DNA of 64,000 bases from Polytrichum commune (Eukaryota; Streptophyta; Polytrichopsida; Polytrichales; Polytrichaceae), in the NCBI GenBank assembly GCA_950295325.1, contig OX485804.1:66564033-66628032 (forward strand). Direction: 5' to 3'. The notes beneath the pieces are model-generated. The model was not told the origin of the DNA and made no database searches. It worked only from the letters and a program-made list of their open reading frames with translations. This document shows, piece by piece, positions 37,033 to 48,540 of the stretch (its first letter is position 1; the number at the start of each line of letters is the position of its first letter). Both the position numbers and the translations under genes were made by a program.

Positions 37033-37803
37033 CTAGGACAGGACTTTGAAGGCAGATCGTTTGGTACAAAGGTCATGAACATGTTGAATCATAACACGTT
37101 TCCGGCCACCTCGTGGTCTCATTCTGAATTCAATATCTTCAGCTTCAAAATCTACAACCTGTACCAGCCAGAACTAATGTCAATGAATAGGTCAATTTTG
37201 AGAGATGGTAGTATTAGGTCAGAGCGTTCTTTGCCATGAGATCTGCTGCAAAGTAGTCACTGTGCTCTATGATTTAGACACCTATCACCAAAAAATGACT
37301 CATATATCATTGTTGTACACTTAGACTTGGTTCAATAACCTACAAGAGAATACTTGCTCCTGAAGACATAACAGTTACATTCCTATCAAGAAGTAAATCC
37401 AATGTGAAGGAAAAGTACAACCAACTGGAGAAGCCCTGTCATGAGAACTAAGACCTCATGTATGCAGACTTTCCACAATGAAAAGATGATGGTTTACTAG
37501 AATTGAGTGCAAAACCTTTAGTACCTCTGATGACTGAGAGTGAACAACAACTTCATGCTTCTCAAGCACAACCTTGTATGGAGTTCGCATAGTGCACCAG
37601 GTCCAGTTGGTATCTTTCAAGGTGCAGATAAAGAGCACCAAAGAAACAGAAAAAACTTACAATTTCTTGTGTTGGAGGTTCATAATCAGACAAATTAGAA
37701 AGTTCTGCCTCTGCCAGCTCAAGCTCTTTAGAAGCCACCAAAATTTTCTCCTGCCACGTAGCTTCTCGTTTCTCGTTACTGGCATCATCACTTGTGTTGT
37801 AGC
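37033..37803 (-). CDS. Small unrecognised gene, 5' part unresolved
   Basis: Three coding-looking exons on the minus strand: 37661-37803, about 37525-37613, and 37033-37158 (stop at 37033-37035). The product is acidic and Glu-rich in the first exon (KELELAEAELSNL, probably helical). It then has TNWTWCTMRTPYKVVLEKHE, and ends in a basic tail with RMRPRGGRKRVMIQHVHD. The last junction is in phase (GAG|GTT). The first is not: the 47-bp gap has GT and AG ends but is short for a plant intron and shifts the frame by one base. So the model is incomplete, the gene is broken, or an exon is missed. A possible first exon lies at 39568-39693 (minus; ATG, MDPATRTAGTRKLEVEM), beyond the 218-bp array, but its donor phase does not fit directly. 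I do not recognise the family. Confidence 0.5.
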
Positions 37804-38200
37804 TATGTAGACATAGCCTCTTCAGTTTTAGAATGAATCAGAACTCAGCCTAATGCCCTTCAGTGCATTTCTCAATGGAGAATGAGTTTTGTATTCACTT
37901 TGAAAGGGGATGATGATGAGAACTTTAGGTTTTTTAGCCTCCACTACCTTACCTTAATGGGAAAAAACTTAAAAAAATTAGGAAGAACTAACACTGGAAT
38001 GAATAATGAACACTGTCAACATGAATAATGCCAATAGGAATAGTAAGAATATTATGAATAATGTCGGCATTTTCATTGATAGTTCTACTATGAATAACAA
38101 TTTCAAGGAATGATGCTAAGATGAACAATGGCTCTTGAGAATTTTACTGGGATGAACAGTGATTCTTGTGCATAGTGCCAGTAGTACAACTCCACCCAAA

Positions 38201-39045
38201 TTTTGAAGTTCATCATGAATGTATGAATAATAAATGAATAATCCCACTTTTTTCGAGCGCCCATGGAATTCAATTAACACAGTCCAATGTCATGAAACCG
38301 ACCCACATGCTTGAATAATGTTATGAACTACGTGATTGAGTAACTTATACATATTTGATTAGGGCAATGCCGCAATTGTGATTGCCGTGCAAGGCGGGCT
38401 ACCACAAGCTCATAAATGTTTTGAAGTTCATCATGAATGTATGAATAATAAATGAATAATCCCACTTTTTTCGAGCACCCATGAAATTCAATTGACATAG
38501 TCCAGGGTCATGAAACCGACCTACATGCCTGAATAATGTTGTGAACTACGTGATTGAGTAACTTATACATTTTTTATTAGGTTAATGCCGCAATTGTGAT
38601 TGCCGTGCAAGGCGGGCTGCCACAAGCTCTTAAATGTTTTGAAGTTCATCCTGAATGTACGAATAATAAATGATGATTCCCACTTTGTTTCGGGGCCCCA
38701 TGGAATTCAATTGACATAGTCCAAGGTCACGGAACCGACCCACATGGCCGAATGATGTTGTGAAGCACGTGATTGAGTAACTTATACATATTTGATAAGA
38801 TCAATGCCGTAATTGTGGTTGCCGTGCAAGAAGGGCCGCCACAAGCTTTGATGAATGTTTATTCCCACTTTGTTCGGGGACCCATGGATTTCAATTGACA
38901 TAGTATAGAGTCATGGAACCGACCCACATGGCCGAATAATGTTTTGTACTACGTGATTGGATAATTTACGTATATTTGATCATGTCAATGCCACAATTGT
39001 GGTTGCCGTGCAAGGAGGGCCGCCATAAGCTCTTAGAAATTGGAG
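38201..39045. repeat. Four-copy tandem array, 218-bp unit
   Basis: Units begin at 38201, 38419 and 38637, so the period is exactly 218 bp, followed by a shortened fourth copy at about 38845. Shared strings are TTTTGAAGTTCATCATGAAT, ACTACGTGATTGAGTAACTT and TGCCGTGCAAGGCGGGCT. No coding frame is conserved. The array may split the unknown gene at 37.0 kb from an upstream exon. Confidence 0.92.
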
Positions 39046-39125
39046 TTTACTGATCATGTCCCCCTGGCACAGAGTGGGGGAACAATTGTCTGCATGCCTA
39101 GTTGCATTCGCCTTCCTCCAACTAC

Positions 39126-39503
39126 CACACTAAATATGATATTTAGTATCATAAATTCTAATTGTCTTGCTCAATACTGATTGTAAACTGCAGTATAGTG
39201 TCACGACACTAAATGTTAACCCAATATAATTTGTCATTCCTTGTAAATTGTTTGGGTATTATAGATTTACAATGATGCAGTTACTGTCACCTACTAAGTG
39301 ATTGTTCATCCAAATTTCAATCATCCGTGACAATATTTCATCACAAGTTGCTGACAAGAGACGGTAGGGTTATGGCCCATGGATGAACTCATCCATCGTC
39401 CATGACAGTATTTGTTCGCTTATTCATAAGAAGCGTCATCTGAGAAGTTACCACAGTGACATTAAACACCATATGCTATTAAATATCATATTTGGTAGTG
39501 TAG
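39126..39503 (+). mobile_element. MITE family A, copy 3
   Basis: About 378 bp, colinear with 800-1181 and 13950-14305. The left end reads CACACTAAATATGATATTTA; the right end has AAATATCATATTTGG then TAGTGTAG. It lies just beyond the 218-bp tandem array. Confidence 0.8.
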
Positions 39504-42500
39504 TTGTGTCCGGAAGTTAGCTTTGCTACTGTACTTAAGTTAGAACTCTTTGCTCATGGCTTGCAAATCATTTTCCAGACACTGCATGTGATGGAGTGCG
39601 CTCTCGTTCCCGAGTGATGTCGAAAGTATTAATCATCTCAACTTCCAACTTCCTAGTGCCTGCTGTCCGCGTTGCTGGATCCATCTTTTGCATCTTAAGT
39701 GAGCACGTACAACTGAAGCTTCATAGAGAACTCAGATTCTGTCTTCTTCCCTGGATCTATCTTTGTGCTCGTGGGCGGAGAGTTTTGTTTGTGAGACTAG
39801 CTTGTTGATCTGTTGTGCGAAATGGTAGACGAGATATGTTGTGGTTCAACTACTTGTGCAATCCACAAAGTCCATTGTAGAGGTATAGAGCATTCTCAGA
39901 AACTTGATGTTGCAGTTACAGTTGTGGACTACTTAATATGGGTTTGTTGAGGAATGAGTCGACCTCTGAGATCGGGCAACGACAATAGAGTACCTTCAAA
40001 GGTGGCATAGCACCATAGCCATGCTCCTCTACTGTAGATCTGGTGGAGGGGACGTAGTGAATCGCTGTCCATTTAGTTTCCCTATTTCGAATAATAATGA
40101 TGTTTATGAGTTCAACTTGAATGTTAATGACAGTCGTGAAAATCAGGTGTGGGATCTCAACGAGCAGAACCTTATAAGTTGAACGCTTTGGTCGTTGGTG
40201 GTCTAACTATCATTTGTTGAGAGTCAGACATGTGCGATATTTTATGTCATAATGTATGTGGATTTCATTAGAAGTCTGGTGGTGGGTTTGGAGATAAGGT
40301 CATTGAGTTTTGTGATTGAGTGTTCGTGTATGTTTGTTGTGCAAGTCAGTGAACCAAGCAGTTTTTGTACTCCACATGGAGGAACATCAAGCAAGTTAGG
40401 ATATTTGTTGTAGTCTCAGAAGTAGTAGGAAATTTATCAGGCCTTTAAATTTTGTGGGTATCGAGTACGATCTAATTCGTTGGAAATGTGTCTCGTGGGA
40501 TCTTGAGCACGAGAACATGCATCCATGTTGCTCATTGTTTAGCAGGCACACGATCCACTGTATGTAACAACTATTTTAATACTTGGACATTTGACAACGT
40601 TTGGGGAAACGTGATGTTTGTTGTATTGATTCAAGGTTGTGACTATGCAGCCAACATCGATGATTTCATAAGTTATGAGTGCAACTTGAGTATTGGTGGA
40701 GCCTATGGTGGTTAAGTTGGGACGTACTTGAAGGTTTCAAAACACTTAGTTATCGTACATGGTGATGTTGTATCATTTCGAGTTAAACTTGCAATCTTTT
40801 GAAGTTTGATTCCTACCATTAAGAGCATTAGAGTGGGCGGTTCGGTTAAGGTGGTTAGATAAGGTTCAGGATGGTGTAAGGGATGCGGGTTGGGTTGAAT
40901 TTGATCCCGATTGTTGCCGATGTTTTGAAGTACCTAGAAGGTGAAATTGGTACATCTTGGTTGTGGGAATAGACGTGATAAACTTTAGGGTCTGTGAGGA
41001 GGAGAAATGAGGGGCACATGTGGATAATGAAGGTGCACATATGTGGTGGCCCCACTTACCAAGTTTGAACTAAACTCAAGTGACACGCCAACATCATTAG
41101 TTTAGTCACAATTATCTCTCTATCCTAGATTGCTGAGCCTCCAAAGGCGGCAGGTTGAACCTAATGTGTGAGGCTTGGCCCATACCTGCGCCTTCGTATT
41201 TTGGTTGCTTCAAAGTGAGCTCCTCCCCGCCGTCTTCGACTAATCATACATTGACCGACTGCATTGCACTTTGAGTTTCACCTTGGGCTTCAACTCTTGC
41301 CTTGGTAAAGGCGGACATTTATGATTCATTCTGAAAAGCGTGAGGATCTAGACATGGCGGATTTGGAGAGGTAGGGAGTGTGAGAACCACAAGTCTACTG
41401 AGAGCTTTATGTGGCATCAAGTTACAGATCCGCTTATGGCGATCCAGCGCCAGACGTGTCCAATTTCGTTAGCCTCATGATTCATTTAAGTTCCTCCTTC
41501 CTTTCGCATTATTCTGGCATTATGTACAAGGTTGAATGTTGTATAACAACATAGGTGAAAGTCAAGAAGGACTATATGTATTGTGTCACTGTCTTTTATT
41601 CCATTGTGATCCTTTGGACAATCGATGTTTTTGGAGTGACGAGGGTTTCATTGATGCTCTCATCCTTTATCTTCACACATACTTTAGTCTTTTCTATCCC
41701 GCTTTGTTTAAAGGATATGTTTTTTCTTTTTTTTCCAGCGGCATGTAGTTTTGCAAAAGGCCAACTTTCATTTTGTTTTTTGGTGTGGTTTCCAACCAAA
41801 AGTTTTTAGTTTGTATCCGTGGTTTCAGACCGTGCCCAAAAACTTAACTTCTGAGGTGTTCCTATATCGTGAGTTCATGAGATTTTTAGAGATTTGATGC
41901 TTAAAGGGGTCGCATTTACATGCTCTTATGCTGAATGGAATCAATGACATATATCCACGGGAGTACAAGTAGGTGTCGTAGTACCATGCTGCCAACTGGT
42001 TCAATCTCACATGCGTTATTAAGGATCTTTAAATGGTTAAAATCTTAGCGTTTGGATATTGATGTGAGTGGTGCCTATCATTGTTGAGCGACTAATCATA
42101 CACATGGGAAGTTCATGTATATTCTTCAGTTTGAAACTTGAAGGAATTTATAAACATTTGCTTAAGAGAATGTAGAGCATCAAGAGGATGCAATTCTTTA
42201 GGAATGTTGCCTAAATGCAACTAATTGGTCGATCTGCAACAAGATAATTAAGTTATAATAGTTATTCTTTGTAGGATTAGAAAGTAGCTCCGTCTCATAG
42301 ACACGTGGATCTCCTATAAAAAATACGACACAACCTCCGGAAATCTTGAGGTGGTGTCTTGAACGAATATGCTTTGGTCATATTTGTGGAGCTTCTTGTC
42401 TTTTGCTTTCTTGCCTGACTTTTCCTTTCAGATGTTTCATCACTTACCATTTGCAACTTTGGTGCTAGATCTATATTCTCATCCCCACATCAAGCGTCCA

Positions 42501-44354
42501 ACCTCCATAGATGGTCATGAGTCACCTTGTAGACTTAGGTTTTTAACACCAAAGTGCCTACCTTGCTCATCACCTATGTTATTAGAGTAACATTTAGCCT
42601 AGAATGCAAGGATTTTCAACGCTTTAAATTTGGGAGTCAATGTTACTTGCATGTATTTTCTGCAGATGAATAGATAGTGTAATACTTGTACGCTTGATTT
42701 TGCACTGTTGCTTAGCAATACCTTAGAATAACAATCCCGTCTTGCATTTTGCTAGACCAAAACACTTTCAATTGATGTTTTTGAGAAATCTACAACATGA
42801 AATTCCAACAACCTTTGAATGAGCAACAACATTGAGATGAGTGGGTAGCTTATGGTATCTGTGACGTTTAGCAGTGAGTATATTCAAAAACAACAATTTG
42901 TATTGTTGAAGGTAAAGAACATCATACTCTGCTACGAGGATTTAAAAAATGACATCATTATGAAAATGTTGCAGTTTTTACGCTTGCATTCAACATAAGT
43001 CTCTCAATTAAGTTGATGAGGTTCTAGACAATCAATCTTTTTTTCAAGTTAGGAGGAACATGGGGTTGGAGTGACTACCTACAGTATGATAAAAAGCTAA
43101 ACAACGGCTTTTCGAATTATGAATAGAGAAACAAAATATGAGATTATGCAAATTTATGAATTTCTTTTACTTTTATTACAATATGTCAAATATACTAGTA
43201 GCCACGTGTGCTCATTGTGATCTTTTCGGTGGCTCTGTGTTTAGGCCCACATTGAGCATAGCTAACGTGGCGCCAACACTAATTTTTGTTGAGGAGAATA
43301 TTCAAAAGTACTTCAAGGTGAGCCTATGACCACTTTCATGTTGCATTTGTGTTTTGTCATATAGGAATCTGTGAGCTAAGTTATTTATTATATTACTTGA
43401 ACAAAGTCATAGTGAGATTTCTATTTGCTCAGGGACAAAATGTCGCAAAGTATGGTCACGTTTTAAACCTTGTATTGTGGACAACGGGAGTCATCCATGC
43501 ATCAAGTTTTGTGATCCACAAATCACATATGTCTTACTTTTCTCTTCAATAATCATTTCTTACATCCTCAATGTGAGGATGTTGGGGTTAAACTCACAAA
43601 TATTCAATTTATGTTGACTTCAATCATTTTCTCATTTTTAAAAGCTATGTCCGATAAAAATAATAGGGTGCCTTATATTATTTAATGGCATAATATAAAC
43701 ACTATATTCGTTAATTGGAGACTTTGGAAAGTCTCAAAATAAATTGGACCCGTAGTTTCGGATGCGAATATTGTGAACGTAGGGAACATGGGGAACAATG
43801 GCAACATAATGTTCGAAAGATCCATATGTGATGAATATATATGTTTCTAAATATAGTAATTATTTGGGGGATAATCAAAACTACGCCAACACAATATTCC
43901 AATGTCACAAATTCACAATTATTTTGTATTTTTGATTTTGTATTGAACAAAATTAATGAATCTATAAATAGCCATCTGATTTTATATCTAGGGACTCTTG
44001 GATGCGTATCCCAAACATAACATCTTAGCCAATTGTGGGTGAATTGAACGGCACATCCCAAACGCAACAATATTAAAATAATTTGACAGTGTGTATAAGA
44101 AATTGCAAATTAGCATCTGCAATATAATTATATAGTTTGGACTCCACATCCGTAAACACAAACATATAAAAAACATTTGATAGCGCATGTGAAGTTGGAT
44201 TCCACATCCGTAAATCAATACAATCATGATATATAATTGTAATCTATAAAATTGCTATAAAATGTGTCTAATATAGTATTCGACCCCAATGTCATATATT
44301 TCATGAAAAACCAAGACACATTTCAAATAATTGTGGTCCAACCCTACGTCAATA
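39504..44354. other. Long spacer, no gene supported
   Basis: Many short ORFs but no domain or exon chain recognised. A stretch at 43138-43450 has short coding-like pieces that I cannot place. From 43.98 kb onward, diverged half-copies of the 22-bp palindrome appear (CATCCGTAAA at 44147-44156 and 44205-44214). This suggests that the left edge of the accessory unit lies near 44 kb. Confidence 0.45.
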
Positions 44355-47300
44355 TCATTCTCCATCTTCATCTTCAGCTTCATTTCCATTCTCGACATCG
44401 TTTTCTGCAGCAGCAATACGTGCCAAGTTGTCTTTGGCAAAATCTATATGTTTTTGGGGGATGGTCATTGTCTCTGATTTGGAACCTTTGCGTGGTTTCC
44501 AAGCACAAAGTATGGTATCTGTGTTTATCCATATTGGTTCGTATGCTGAGTCCATTGTCCATTTGAAACCTTTTTTGGTGTCCCACCCTAAATATGTGCG
44601 GAGCACATTTTGATCTTTGGTGCTGGGACGGCAATATTCCACCTCAATTTGATGAAAATTTGGGCTAGTTGGAACAAAATTTGGTGATGACAATGCTTTT
44701 ACCAACCAAATCGGTTTAGGGTGCTCCTCATCTCCAGGACGTACGAGGATCATATACCCTTCGTAGCAATCAACAGCCACACGAAATGATGGAGCCGGAC
44801 GATTACGAGCTGGGCCAACATAATGGTCGTCCGCTGCGAACTCTTCACGGATGTCCCCATTGTCGAAGAACATGGCCTCAGATTCCACGATTGTCACTCG
44901 GCTTTGTGGCCAAAAACCTTGTGTCAAACATGAATGTGTTTCGACATCGGGTGCTAGCAATGCTGAGCGAATGCGATCCCAGTACGTAATCAATGGTTCG
45001 TGGGTATCCCGAACACGCCTTGTGATGTCTTCCTCGCACAATTCTTTCCAATATTGGATGAATCCGGATATACCTTTGATGATTTCTGGTCCATTCCTCA
45101 TGGGGTTGGGTTTGCAAGGCTTCGGCTCCCCATCAGGTAGCATACATTTGCCTTCTTCGTTTTGGCGCCATACGAGTATCCCTTCCTCTGGACCCCAATC
45201 CGGGGAAGTGCACAAAACTTTGAATTGCATGGCCGGCAAACCATCATCACGCATATAGAATCGGAATTGTTGAGCCTTGGTATGGCCCACTAAACGGTCA
45301 CCTCCCTTAAGAATGAATGGTTCGATAAACGCTTTGAAATCGGGCACTTCTTCAATCAAATGCGGGATGACTGGCACATTATCCAAATCCATGTATGATT
45401 TCATGAGAAGAGGAATCGTCGGAAAATCCTCCTCGTGCAACTTCATACTCCAACGTCCAAATGAAGCGTCAATGTCATCATGCGTGTGGCCAACCATCAA
45501 AAAAGACACAAACACTTCTTTGAAAATGCCCTTGGCTACGAGCAATGACCAAAAACAAAACACGTATCGACATTTGTTGTCTTTGGCACAATTGTCCAGT
45601 TGCACATGTAGAGTTGGAGGCAAAGGTTTAGCAAGAATGGTTTGTTCAGGCGGTTCTTGCAGTGACGATAGACATACTTCTTTCCCCTCTAGCACAGCCT
45701 CATAAATCGGTGTTGTTCCACATCCAACAAAAAGAGCGCGAGAGGATGATGTTGGCGGACTCTCAAGATCTCGTAGAAGTTTTGCAAAAGACCCTACGGT
45801 ATGATTGGCGTCGCCTGGATAGAAATCCAAGCCATAATGTGCATACTTGACGTCCACATGGCCATGTGCGATCATACCTGAATTAAGACATACAAATGAG
45901 AAGTACATTCCAATATCATTTATAATAAAGAAATTCAATTTTTCCGCAAGCAGGCCAAGAAAATGAACAAACACTTACGGATGTACATCCGTAACTCTTA
46001 ACGATGAGTATGTGGGTTCGCAAAAAAAATGTGAAAACCAACGAACCTGTGACAGATATTGGGAGCTTGAAATATCCATCTGTAGCCTTTATTTTCCGTG
46101 CATAACAAGGGCACGCAGTCTTCGCATGGTCCATTTTGTCATGAATGATTGTCAAAACCTCATTCGGCCTCATTATCGATAATGCGCGATTCTTGTAGTA
46201 GTCTTGACGGTGTGCCTCTTGGTTGTTGACATGCTCAATGTATTTCCGTTGATGTCTATTGTGCGACTCAGTCCCTATGGGATGTGCATCTCGAAGGCCC
46301 TTGTATTTTTCACAAGCAGAACACCTGGCAAACTTATCCCCAGGCCTCTTTGTAATGTACTCTGCAAATTGTTGATTCTTGATCACACTCAATTTTGACA
46401 ACGAAATCGGCCCACATCCAGCCTTTTCGCCAACCTCATTAACATCCATAAGTATGTTCTTCCATTTTGTCCCTGTAGGCAAAACCATCTGGACAACCTT
46501 TTCCCCCGACGGCAGAGTCCGTGTTTTGTGTGGCATCGCATCTGCTAATGGCATAATGATGGTTGATAGTGTTGCAGTTGCTTGGAGTGTTGCCTCCCTG
46601 GGCTTCTTTGTACCAGAGTTGCCATGGAACCGAGAACGCCGTCCTTGCAGCGAGTAGTTCCGGAACCTATAAAAATCTGCCTTTGAAACTGCATGTATAA
46701 TGTACCATGCCGTGCAGCATACCTCTATATTTTCCAAGGTCACAACCTTACGACCTTCGGCATCAAAGTGCATGTTGCGATGGACTTCAAGTTTCTTTGC
46801 AGATCGCATCCGAAAGTCCGCAAGCCACATCTCTTGTCTCAAAGATTTGATTTTGTCACGGGGAAATAGTTGGCAACACATTTTTGCACAACAATCCTTT
46901 GTTGCTACGGACCTAATAGATGTGTCTCCCAATGTTAGATCTCGACGACGTTGCGTGGGTTCACGGGGCACGCGAACAGAATCATATTTACGCCGACCTT
47001 GTCTAGGACGCATTGTGGCGAACAAAGTCTTTTGTATTTCCTCAAAACGACGTGCATGATTCCACAAGCTGACACCATCGTGAAGAACACTTCGCAACGG
47101 CCATCGACGAAGAGAGAATCTCCAACCAGGAGGTACTTCCAATGGATGTAAGGAGTTCAAAATGCACACCCCAACATCTTCCTCCCCAAGGGGATTTGCA
47201 TCAATACAGTCCATAGGATTTGAGTTCCTACAAACACCATTGGCCACGGGGACGCCGTATCCATTGACTATGACAACATCAAGATCAATCCATTGTTCCC

Positions 47301-47451
47301 GCGAATAACCCTCACATGTTGGTATGAAATCATCCTCTGCATTGGCGACACCAATTGTAGTTTCATGTTCCATAACACCTTCAAATTCGCTAGCATAGCT
47401 TGACGCTTCCGAAGAGAACTCGAATGCACTATCTCGGACGTTGGAATCCAT
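44355..47451 (-). CDS. DUF7869-type protein, probably transposon-derived
   Basis: Two exons on the minus strand, 46047-47451 and 44355-45877. The GT-AG junction is in phase and gives 975 residues. I chose the ATG at 47451 (MDSNVRDS); an in-frame upstream ATG at 47511 would add 20 residues. The N-terminal 150 residues are acidic and unrecognised. A Zn-ribbon-like RCSACEKYKGLRD (376-388) is followed by YYKNRALSIMRPNEVLTIIHDKMDHAKTACP. After the junction come GMIAHGH, VQLDNCAKDNK (560-570) and VGHTHDDIDASFG (598-610). These spaced blocks match the DUF7869 proteins that are multicopy in some plant and animal genomes. The acidic residues D437, D563 and D602-605 could form an RNase-H-like catalytic triad (inference). 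The single intron holds a copy of the 22-bp palindrome. Confidence 0.82.
45974..45995. promoter_or_regulatory. Palindrome copy in the DUF7869 gene intron
   Basis: TTACGGATGTACATCCGTAA at 45975-45994 is fully self-complementary. Compared with the common core, the four central positions are changed in matching pairs, so symmetry is kept. It lies in the 169-bp intron 45878-46046. Confidence 0.85.
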
Positions 47452-47592
47452 GGCCACTACAAGTGACCCACATGAAGAGTATGTCAAAATATCCCATTCA
47501 ATAAATGTCATGGATAGTCCTAACGCTTATTGTCAATGAAACACAATGTCAACAATAGTGGATTTCATGGCCTGGAAACAAAGACACATTGG

Positions 47593-47819
47593 TATACGAA
47601 CGCGCGTACGTATATCTCCATGTAACAACATTATCAGTGCAAGCACGCGCATACATATGTCTTTATTTGTTCATAGTCGGCGGAAAGGTCCAGACAACAA
47701 AAACATGACAGTTTTATGGGCGCGCACCCGTAAATCTCTTCGTGGTCAAAGAGGTCAATATCATGCGCAAATGTTTTCGCAAACTATACAACATAGGTAT
47801 ACGGACGTGCGTCCGCAAA
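47593..47819. repeat. Diverged palindrome copies upstream of the DUF7869 gene
   Basis: Three 22-bp sites, at 47593-47614, 47713-47734 and 47798-47819, keep the ACG...CGCG...CGTA layout with several substitutions. Another weak copy lies near 47640. They begin about 140 bp upstream of the gene's ATG. Confidence 0.7.
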
Positions 47820-48050
47820 CATCCGAATGTCAAAAGTCAGTGTTGTGCAAGACACACAGAGGTTTAGGAAACCAAGATGTCCAGGTGCCAGGTTCCTACT
47901 GTGTATTATGAATGTCAAAATATTATACTATGACACATAGGGTGATGTAAGCTTAGGGTTTAGGGATCTTATACCTCCATTGACCGTACAGTCTCAATGT
48001 AATATTCTACATGGCACATAGTGAAAAGTATGGAACCAAAGGTTTGCAGG

Positions 48051-48540
48051 TTTACGGATGCGCGTCCGTAAACCTCTCTGTACCTCATTACTAGCACAAA
48101 TAGGTTTAGGTTACTGGACGTGAGTCAGAAAATTTTCATGACAATACAGTCTCGTTGGTATACTATACATGGCAAGTGGTCATGATGTCAGCTCAGGTGC
48201 AATACCGAACAATGGAACAAAAAGGTGCAAAAGTTTACGGACGCGCGTCCGTAAACCTTAATGTACATGAAATAGCTGAAGTATAATTCTCACAACAATA
48301 GATATCCAATCAAGCAAGAGGTTTAAGGTTTACGGACGCGCGTCCGTAAACCTCAATGTAAATGAAATAACTCAAGTATAATTCTCACAAAAATACATAT
48401 CCAATCAAGCAAGAGGTTTAAGGTTTACGGACGCGCGTCCGTAAACCTCAATGTACATGAAATAGCTCAAGTGCAATTCTCACAGAAATAGATATCCAAC
48501 CAAGCAAGAGGTTTAAGGTTTACGGACGCACGTCCGTAAA
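48051..48540. repeat. Palindrome array 1, 95-bp period
   Basis: Sites at 48051-48072, 48234-48255, 48329-48350, 48424-48445 and 48519-48540. The last four are spaced exactly 95 bp apart. The spacer (AATAGCTCAAGT, CAAGCAAGAGGTTTAAGG) is also repeated, so this is a true tandem array of about 95-bp units, each centred on the palindrome. The core is TTACGGACGCGCGTCCGTAA, extended by matching bases to GGTTT...AAACC. It lies 0.6-1.1 kb upstream of the DUF7869 gene. Confidence 0.95.
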
